Positions 58,561 to 64,000 of a DNA stretch of 64,000 nucleotides are shown here, one piece after another. Under the pieces are notes generated by a model. That model was not told where the DNA came from. It was given only the letters and a program-made list of their open reading frames with translations, and did no database searches. Origin of the DNA: an uncultured Pseudomonas sp. Lineage in GTDB: Bacteria; Pseudomonadota; Gammaproteobacteria; Pseudomonadales; Pseudomonadaceae. Position 1 is the first letter of the stretch, and every line of letters starts with the position of its first letter. A program made the position numbers and the translations under genes. The DNA lies in contig CALUCI010000006.1 of assembly GCA_943914515.1 (NCBI GenBank), positions 1 to 64,000 of the forward strand, written 5' to 3'.

Positions 58561-59823
58561 ATGAACCTGTTCGACCCCCTGATGCTTCCCAACGGTTCGA
58601 CCATCGTCAACCGGATCGCCAAAGCCGCCATGGAAGAGAACATGGCGGACGCCGACCACGCCCCCTCCGAAGACCTGATGCGCCTCTACCAGGCGTGGGC
58701 CGACGGGGGTGCGGGCCTGATCATCACGGGCAACGTCATGGTCGACGGCCGCGCCATGACCGGACCCGGTGGTGTGGTGCTGCAGGATGGCCGGCAACTG
58801 GAGCGGTTCAAACGCTGGGCGCGCGTGGGGCGCTCCGGCGGCGCGCAGTTCTGGCTGCAGATCAATCATCCAGGCCGGCAGATGCAGGCGAACCTCGGCC
58901 AGGCAACCTGGGCACCGTCAGCGATACCGCTGGATCTGGGCCGGCTGTCCAAGCGCTTCGCCACGCCGCAGGCGATGAGCGCAACGATGATCGATGAGGT
59001 GGTGCAGCGCTTTGCCCGCACCGCATACCTGGGGCAACAGGCCGGTTTTACCGGTGTGGAGATCCACGCGGCCCATGGTTATCTGCTCAGCCAGTTCCTT
59101 TCGCCATTGACCAATCAGCGCAGCGACGCGTGGGGTGGCTCGCTGGAAAACCGTGCGCGGCTGTTGCTCGACGTCGTCAAGGCGGTACGGGCGGTGGTTG
59201 CCCCGGAGTTCGCGGTAGCGGTCAAGTTGAATTCCGCCGATTTCCAGCGGGGAGGGTTCACGGCCGATGACGCCAGAACAGTGGTCGGGCTGCTCAACGA
59301 CCTGCAAGTCGACCTGGTGGAACTGTCTGGCGGCAGCTACGAAGTACCCGCCATGCAGGGCGAAGCGCGCGACGGTCAGACCCTGGCCCGCGAGGCTTAC
59401 TTCGTCGAATTCGCCCGTGACATCCAGACCGTCGCCAGGATGCCGGTGATGGTCACCGGAGGCATACGTCGGCGGCCGGTTGCCGAAACGGTCGTGCAGC
59501 GGGGTGTGGACATGGTGGGCATCGGAACGGCGCTGGCCATCGACCCGCACCTGCCTCGCGACTGGCGTCAGGGCAAAGACACCGCGCCGCAATTGCCACC
59601 CATCACTTGGAAAAACAAGGCCATCGCCGCGCTGGCCAACATGGCCGTCGTCAAGTTCCAGTTGCGCAGGCTCAGTGGCGACAAACCGACCGACCCCGGG
59701 GTGTCGCCACTGCGTGCGTTGATCCTTCAGCAGATCGCTACGGCCTGGCGCACCCGGCAGTACCGGCAATGGGTGGCGCAGCGGTCAGCACTGGGCGTAT
59801 CCGAGAGAACGTCACAGTCCTGA
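58561..59823 (+). CDS. NADH:flavin oxidoreductase (Old Yellow Enzyme family)
   Basis: 420 residues. TIM barrel of the OYE/2,4-dienoyl-CoA reductase family: MLPNGSTIVNRIAKAAMEENMAD near the start, QINHPGRQMQ, GVEIHAAHGYLLSQFLSPLTNQRSDAWGG with the catalytic region, and VTGGIRRRPVAETVVQRG VDMVGIGTAL for FMN phosphate. No fused flavodoxin/iron-sulfur part, so it is the short type. It reduces activated alkenes; the substrate is unknown. Under the MerR gene at 58046, it may be an electrophile detoxification system. Confidence 0.9.
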   Translation: MNLFDPLMLPNGSTIVNRIAKAAMEENMADADHAPSEDLMRLYQAWADGGAGLIITGNVMVDGRAMTGPGGVVLQDGRQLERFKRWARVGRSGGAQFWLQINHPGRQMQANLGQATWAPSAIPLDLGRLSKRFATPQAMSATMIDEVVQRFARTAYLGQQAGFTGVEIHAAHGYLLSQFLSPLTNQRSDAWGGSLENRARLLLDVVKAVRAVVAPEFAVAVKLNSADFQRGGFTADDARTVVGLLNDLQVDLVELSGGSYEVPAMQGEARDGQTLAREAYFVEFARDIQTVARMPVMVTGGIRRRPVAETVVQRGVDMVGIGTALAIDPHLPRDWRQGKDTAPQLPPITWKNKAIAALANMAVVKFQLRRLSGDKPTDPGVSPLRALILQQIATAWRTRQYRQWVAQRSALGVSERTSQS

Positions 59824-59891
59824 GTTACAACACGCGCAAAGTCGCCGATAAGTGTCAGACTCTCCGTCACCTGATCATTTCGGATATCACT

Positions 59892-61751
59892 ATGCTGCGC
59901 GTGTTTGAACGATGGCTCGACCCTTTCCCACCTGACGAGGCGCCACCGCCGCCAGTCGGCTTGATGCGGTTTCTGTGGGCGTGCACCCGCGGCGCGCGGC
60001 GCTACATCCTGGTCTTTGCACTGCTGAGCGCCGGCGTGTCGATCTACGAAGCCTGGCTGTTTTCCTTTCTCGGCCAGGTCGTCGACCTGCTTGCCACCTG
60101 GAAGGCCGGCGGCGACACGAGCGGGGAGGAGAGCCGCGTGTTGTGGGGCATCGGCATCGTGCTGGTCACCAGTATCGGCCTGGTGGCGCTGCGAACCATG
60201 GTTCAGCACCAGGTGCTGGCGATCAATCTGCCGCTGCGCCTGCGTTGGGATTTCCACCGGCTGATGCTGCGGCAAAGCCTGTCGTTCTTCTCCGACGAAT
60301 TTTCCGGGCGGGTCACCACCAAGGTGATGCAGACCGCGCTGGCTGTGCGCGAGGTGCTGTTCACCCTGATCGAAATCATCCCCGGCATCGGCGTGTATTT
60401 CATTGCGATCATCGCGCTGGCCGGTGGCTTTGCCTTGAAACTGATGCTGCCGTTCCTGGCCTGGATCGCCTTGTTCGGCCTGGCGATGCTGTACTTCGTG
60501 CCCCGGCTGGGCAAGGTCGGCCAGGAGCAGGCCCATGCGCGCTCATCGATGACCGGGCGTATCTCCGACGCCTACACCAACATCACCACGGTGAAACTGT
60601 TCTCGCATTCCAAGCGCGAAGCACACTTCGCGCGGGCGGCAATGGAGGACTTCAAGGACACCGGCTTCCGCCAGATGCGTCTGGTGAGCCAGTTCGAGAT
60701 CGTCAACCAGGCGCTGGTGGTCGCACTGATCCTTGGCGCGGGCGGCTACGCCCTGTGGCTGTGGCATCAGGGCGAAGTCGGCACGGGTGCGGTGGCGGCG
60801 ATTACCGCCATGGCCTTGCGCATCAACGGCATGTCGCACTGGATCATGTGGCAGATGACCTCGCTGTTCGAAAACATCGGCACCCTGCAGGACGGCATGG
60901 CCACCCTGACCCGTGGCCCCAAGGTGCAGGATGCGCCGGACGCCGGCACGCTGGTGGTCTCCGGTGGTGCGGTGAGCTTCGACAACGTGAGCTTCAACTA
61001 CAACGGCGAGCGCCAGGTGCTCGATGGCCTGAGCCTGAACATCCGCGCGGGTGAAAAGGTCGGTCTGGTGGGACGTTCCGGCGCGGGCAAATCCACGCTG
61101 ATCAACCTGCTGCTGCGCTTTTACGACGTCGACAGCGGCGAGATCCGCATCGACGGGCAAAACATCGCCAAGGTCACCCAGGACAGCCTGCGCAGTTCCA
61201 TCGGCATGGTCACCCAGGACACCTCGCTGCTGCACCGCTCGATCCGCGACAACATCGCCTACGGCCGTCCCGACGCGAGTGACGAACAAATCCGCAACGC
61301 CGCAGTCAATGCCCAGGCCGACGGCTTTATCAGCCAGCTTGGCGACCGCCAGGGCAACAGCGGCTACGACACCCTGGTGGGCGAACGCGGCATCAAACTC
61401 TCGGGCGGCCAGCGCCAACGCATCGCGATTGCCAGGGTCATGCTCAAGAACGCGCCGATCCTGTTGCTCGACGAAGCCACCAGCGCCCTGGACTCGGAAG
61501 TCGAAGTCGCGATTCAGGAAAGCCTCGACGAAATGATGCAAGGCAAGACCGTCATCGCCATTGCTCATCGGCTGTCCACGATTGCGGCGATGGATCGGCT
61601 TATCGTCATGGATAACGGCCGCATCATCGAACAAGGCACCCATGCTGAATTGCTGGCGAAGAACGGCACGTATGCGCGGTTGTGGCAGCACCAGAGCGGT
61701 GGGTTTCTGGGAGAGGATCAGGGGGTGGTCGAGGGGATTGAGCAGGCTTGA
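59892..61751 (+). CDS. ABC transporter, fused permease-ATPase (exporter)
   Basis: 619 residues from ATG 59892; the open frame extends into the upstream gene but without a ribosome site. Six transmembrane helices in residues 25-330, then the nucleotide-binding domain: Walker A GLVGRSGAGKSTLINLLL, Q-loop GMVTQDTSLL, signature KLSGGQRQRIAIAR, Walker B APILLLDEATSALD and switch AHRLSTIAAMD. It forms a homodimeric ABCB-type exporter (MsbA/multidrug group). A substrate is not readable. It follows the OYE gene by 68 bp on the same strand. Confidence 0.93.
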   Translation: MLRVFERWLDPFPPDEAPPPPVGLMRFLWACTRGARRYILVFALLSAGVSIYEAWLFSFLGQVVDLLATWKAGGDTSGEESRVLWGIGIVLVTSIGLVALRTMVQHQVLAINLPLRLRWDFHRLMLRQSLSFFSDEFSGRVTTKVMQTALAVREVLFTLIEIIPGIGVYFIAIIALAGGFALKLMLPFLAWIALFGLAMLYFVPRLGKVGQEQAHARSSMTGRISDAYTNITTVKLFSHSKREAHFARAAMEDFKDTGFRQMRLVSQFEIVNQALVVALILGAGGYALWLWHQGEVGTGAVAAITAMALRINGMSHWIMWQMTSLFENIGTLQDGMATLTRGPKVQDAPDAGTLVVSGGAVSFDNVSFNYNGERQVLDGLSLNIRAGEKVGLVGRSGAGKSTLINLLLRFYDVDSGEIRIDGQNIAKVTQDSLRSSIGMVTQDTSLLHRSIRDNIAYGRPDASDEQIRNAAVNAQADGFISQLGDRQGNSGYDTLVGERGIKLSGGQRQRIAIARVMLKNAPILLLDEATSALDSEVEVAIQESLDEMMQGKTVIAIAHRLSTIAAMDRLIVMDNGRIIEQGTHAELLAKNGTYARLWQHQSGGFLGEDQGVVEGIEQA

Positions 61752-61956
61752 GGGGGGGACAGGGAAGGGGTGAAAGCGGTCGGTTCTGGTGGGCGGCTTT
61801 TGTCCCGTTGCAGACATCTGCATGCCGGGGCCGCTTCGCGGCCCATCGCCGGCAAGCGCGGCTCCCACAGGTACAGTGCTGGCCTGAAGGCTGGTGATAT
61901 CCCTGTGGGAACTGGCTTGCCGGCGATGAGGTCAGCACTGACAGCAAAGCTTTGGA
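61752..61956. repeat. REP-type palindromes after the ABC gene
   Basis: GGCCGCTTCGCGGCCCATCGCCGGCAAGCGCGGCTCCCAC (in pieces from 61830) and the inverted GTGGGAACTGGCTTGCCGGCGATG near 61905 form the usual REP pair. No coding frame is supported here. Confidence 0.8.
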
Positions 61957-62256
61957 TCAGTGTCTGCATTGAGGAGGAGGGTACTCCTGCGGCAGCCTCA
62001 GCAACTCACGCCTTACCTCCAAGGCTATAGCTGCATAGCCCTTTTTGAGGCCTTTCTTCGACACCGAGTAATCCTGCTGGGCTGATACATCTTCCCACCT
62101 GTCCACGGTTTCAAGCTGACGGTGCGTGATGTCCGTATCAAGCTCAAACGCAATGAATCTTTCAGTTTGCGTGAGCAGTAGCCCGAACAGCCGGGGCATT
62201 CCGGGGAAGTCGACATCCAATTTGAGGATGTGTTTTCGCCTTGCCTGACCTTCGTC
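61957..62256 (-). pseudogene. Probable frameshifted hypothetical gene
   Basis: An open minus-strand frame encodes KLDVDFPGMPRLFGLLLTQT, LDTDITHRQLETVDRWEDVS and LKKGYAAIALEVRRELLRLP, which reads as genuine protein. But the only start is a TTG at 62220 without ribosome site, while the neighbouring frame begins MKSLETKVRQGE at 62256. A frameshift near 62230 would join the two into one protein of about 98 residues. Function unknown; sequencing error cannot be excluded. Confidence 0.4.
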
Positions 62257-62293
62257 TCAAGACTTTTCATACAGAGCCTAGAGCATTGAGGGA

Positions 62294-62767
62294 TTAGTTT
62301 CGATAGTTGATAACAGCCCTGCATTTGATAGGGAAGTTGACCGAGTTGGCAATGAAACACTCGTGGTGAGCATCGTCATGCAAGCGCATTGCAAGATCTC
62401 TATCTGATTGACTACTAATGATGATCTGAGGTCTTAGCTCTGCTTCTTTGAAATGGCCCTTGCGTTGGCCATCGCCTTCGATCATCCGGCCCACCGGGTG
62501 GTCGACGTATTCCAGAACGTACACGTTGTTAACGGCGCACAGATGAAGATACCAGAGCTTGTGGCAGGCCGAGATCGATGCCAGCAACATGTCTTCAGGG
62601 TTCCAGCATTCGGGATTACCACGAAAAGCAGGGTCGGTGGAACCAGGGATAGGCGCTTTCCCTGGCGACTCGACAGTGAACTCTCTCTGGTAAGCCGTAT
62701 AGCTGGCAGTACCCTCACCAGTGTTGCCTATCCAATTGATGGTGACAGCATAATTGTGTTCTCTCAT
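62294..62767 (-). CDS. OsmC-family peroxiredoxin-like protein
   Basis: 157 residues from ATG 62767, with AGGA seven bases upstream (the TTG at 62773 is unlikely). NYAVTINWIGNTGEGTASYT at the N-terminus, GNPECWNPEDMLLASISACHKLWYL, and CFIANSVNFPIKCRAVI include the two conserved cysteines of OsmC/Ohr proteins (in SACHK and HECFI). These reduce organic hydroperoxides with the cysteine pair. It stands alone between broken and repeat DNA. Confidence 0.87.
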   Translation of the reverse strand: MREHNYAVTINWIGNTGEGTASYTAYQREFTVESPGKAPIPGSTDPAFRGNPECWNPEDMLLASISACHKLWYLHLCAVNNVYVLEYVDHPVGRMIEGDGQRKGHFKEAELRPQIIISSQSDRDLAMRLHDDAHHECFIANSVNFPIKCRAVINYRN

Positions 62768-62773
62768 CGTCAA

Positions 62774-63155
62774 TCCTGTGTTGAAAGATGCCCAGAAGAT
62801 GATCTGCTCTTCTCACGTTAGCGCTGTAATCTTGCGCGCTCAGTGTGGCTCCCAACCAGCTTCTCTTGTTTGCATTGACGCATGCGCTGGTTGTGCGAAA
62901 GCAATGATCCAGCCAGCGAGGTAGCCTTATGGCTGGCACTGACAGTGCTTGCTGGCGTGTTTTGATATGGAGAAGGTAACGAACTCCCGAATCAGCCCTG
63001 TGCCTTGAATGTCAGCAATGGGTCGGAAGCAGCCGAGCGCGACTGACCGGTATCGGCCCATAGCTGCATTTCACGAAAAACAGCAATCGGCCAGAAGCGG
63101 ACGCAATAAAGCTTGTGTAGTCTCTGCCTTTCCTCCCAACTGTATGAGGTGCCCG
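62774..63155. other. Intergenic region with dispersed repeat motifs
   Basis: No gene is supported. Between 63007 and 63106 it carries TGTCAGCAATGGGTCGGAAG, CGGTATCGGCCCATAGCTGC and GCAATCGGCCAGAAGCGGAC, members of the same repeat family as 3853, 4690 and 14250. Confidence 0.55.
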
Positions 63156-63677
63156 ATGTCTAGCCGATACTCGCCATCCCCTACAAGATTTGTCCTAGAC
63201 CTGCAAAACGCACGTTCGATTTTGGGAAAGCGGCTGAGCGTACTGCAGCATGACCAGTACTATTTCAACGACGAGAAAGATCTGGGAGATATAGGTTCTC
63301 TCGAATGGTATTTTGGCGAGCAAGAAGTTCTATCCATGTATCTCTTGAGCGATGGCGAGAGCGTAGGCGCGGACTTGTTGCCTTCTGGTACGCCGGCTTC
63401 CTTCGAGATAGAGCCGAACATGACATGTTCGTGGAGGAGGGAAAACCTGCTTGCAGGTCTATCAGCAACCCACCTCGAAAATACAACAATTTGCGCAGTT
63501 GAAGGGATTCTTGACTCTTTCAATGGGCAAGAGCCTTGGATGGCCGGATTCAGAGTGACGTTCGAGACCGGTGACTCACTGATCTACCTTAACCAGGGCG
63601 ACGATGCTGTCGTATTGATTAATGCGCTACCGCCAGTAATTGCCGGTCTCGAAACCCGCTTCGTTACCTCAACGTAA
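63156..63677 (+). CDS. Hypothetical protein
   Basis: 173 residues from ATG 63156, with GAGGTG just upstream; the frame continues back to 63009 through repeat DNA, so the later start is preferred. Soluble, acidic: ILGKRLSVLQHDQYYFNDEK, YFGEQEVLSMYLLSDGESVG, VTFETGDSLIYLNQGDDAVV. I recognise no family. Base composition is lower in GC than most of the window and repeat motifs flank it on both sides, so it may be a mobile accessory gene. Confidence 0.6.
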   Translation: MSSRYSPSPTRFVLDLQNARSILGKRLSVLQHDQYYFNDEKDLGDIGSLEWYFGEQEVLSMYLLSDGESVGADLLPSGTPASFEIEPNMTCSWRRENLLAGLSATHLENTTICAVEGILDSFNGQEPWMAGFRVTFETGDSLIYLNQGDDAVVLINALPPVIAGLETRFVTST

Positions 63678-63755
63678 TGGCAGCTTTGGGTCGAAAGCAG
63701 TCAGTCGCGATCCACCGCTACCTACCCAAACCGGACAGTTGCTGCCCTCAGGTCA
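63678..63755. repeat. Dispersed repeat motif
   Basis: TTTGGGTCGAAAGCAGTCAG at about 63690 and the related CTACCCAAACCGGAC near 63725 belong to the GGGTCGATAGC-type family. Confidence 0.45.
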
Positions 63756-64000
63756 TCACCGCTTGACCGCCTGTAGCGTGTAGCTCAAGGGAAGACGCCA
63801 TGGCTCGGCTCTCAGGCGCCATTCCCCATCCTCCCCGAGGATCATCTGACCGGGTAAGGCCTCCCAGGGAATGCTGTCATGTTCCTCTATCGCGACGAGA
63901 TTCAGACCATGGCGTAGAAGTGCCGAAATGACCTCGCCAAGCCCATGGTTCCACTCGTGAGTGATGGTCGCCTTAAGTGGTACATCGGTTTCTACATAGG
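63756..64000 (-). CDS. Class I SAM-dependent methyltransferase, C-terminal part
   Basis: Eighty-one codons plus two bases running off the window at 64000, read on the minus strand to TGA 63756-63758. THEWNHGLGEVISALLRHGL and EEHDSIPWEALPGQMILGED, ending RLPLSYTLQAVKR, match the C-terminal strand-helix units of the methyltransferase type with an HEWNHGLGE motif. The SAM-binding N-terminus is outside the window. Confidence 0.8.
   Translation of the reverse strand, partial: YVETDVPLKATITHEWNHGLGEVISALLRHGLNLVAIEEHDSIPWEALPGQMILGEDGEWRLRAEPWRLPLSYTLQAVKR

Noticed and set aside
1..64000. Search for a transposase, integrase, tRNA attachment site or CRISPR array that would explain the accessory patches
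   Set aside because: None found; the repeats seen are REP units, the TTGGCCGATAGC family and block A/B duplicates, without regularly spaced repeats or recombinase genes.

Overview
The window looks like chromosomal DNA of a Pseudomonas of the fluorescens/putida type. The coding DNA is GC-rich with dense two-strand packing. Pseudomonas-style REP palindromes (GCCGGC cores and TAGGAGCGGGTTTACCCGCG units) fill several gaps. There are many TonB/ECF iron-signalling genes, and several proteins match Pseudomonas families I recognise, for example 3-mercaptopropionate dioxygenase. No rRNA, tRNA, CRISPR array, transposase or integrase was seen.

Layout. 0-5.8 kb: a patchwork with a NepI-like exporter, a secreted alpha/beta hydrolase and a divergent AraC regulator. 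It is flanked by two direct copies of a broken gene junction (end of an unknown gene fused to a DUF3224 fragment) and followed by an intact DUF3224 gene. 5.9-14.2 kb: two complete cell-surface signalling cassettes (ECF sigma, FecR-like anti-sigma, STN-type TonB receptor) whose paralogous receptors converge on a 15-bp-stem hairpin. 14.2-15.9 kb: an AT-rich island with a gene remnant and a secreted papain-like cysteine peptidase. 16-19.2 kb: HAD hydrolase, membrane protein, Lrp regulator, LysE exporter, GST. 19.4-26 kb: an organosulfur divergon. One arm is 3-mercaptopropionate dioxygenase plus a four-domain rhodanese; the other is an FMN monooxygenase plus a TctBAC tripartite carboxylate transporter. 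26-30.2 kb and 33.3-37.2 kb: two further sigma/FecR/receptor cassettes, with a catalase-like gene and a GH15 glucoamylase between them.

37.3-45.7 kb is the most interesting block. It encodes a PyrK-like iron-sulfur flavoprotein, a class 1B dihydroorotate dehydrogenase, an N-carbamoyl amino-acid amidohydrolase and a dihydroorotase, translationally coupled. A small unknown protein, an MFS importer, a Tsx-like outer-membrane channel and a divergent XRE regulator accompany them. The natural reading is a catabolic orotate pathway (orotate to dihydroorotate to carbamoyl-aspartate to aspartate) built from enzymes that resemble pyrimidine biosynthesis run backwards. Five copies of one 18-bp palindromic motif sit only in the intergenic gaps of this block and are probably the regulator's operators.

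45.8-50.5 kb: a polyamine-type binding protein with an amine oxidase and a LysR regulator, then a small P-loop kinase-like gene. 50.5-54.5 kb: a five-gene minus-strand operon resembling an orphan type VI secretion effector module, with a DUF4123 chaperone, an Ig-like adaptor and a LysM protein carrying an HELGH zinc-protease motif. 54.7-61.8 kb: two lipoproteins (one a GHSFGG hydrolase), a small membrane protein, a MerR regulator with an Old Yellow Enzyme, and an ABC exporter. 61.8-64 kb: REP DNA, a probable broken gene, an OsmC protein, a hypothetical gene, and the 3' end of a methyltransferase running off the window.
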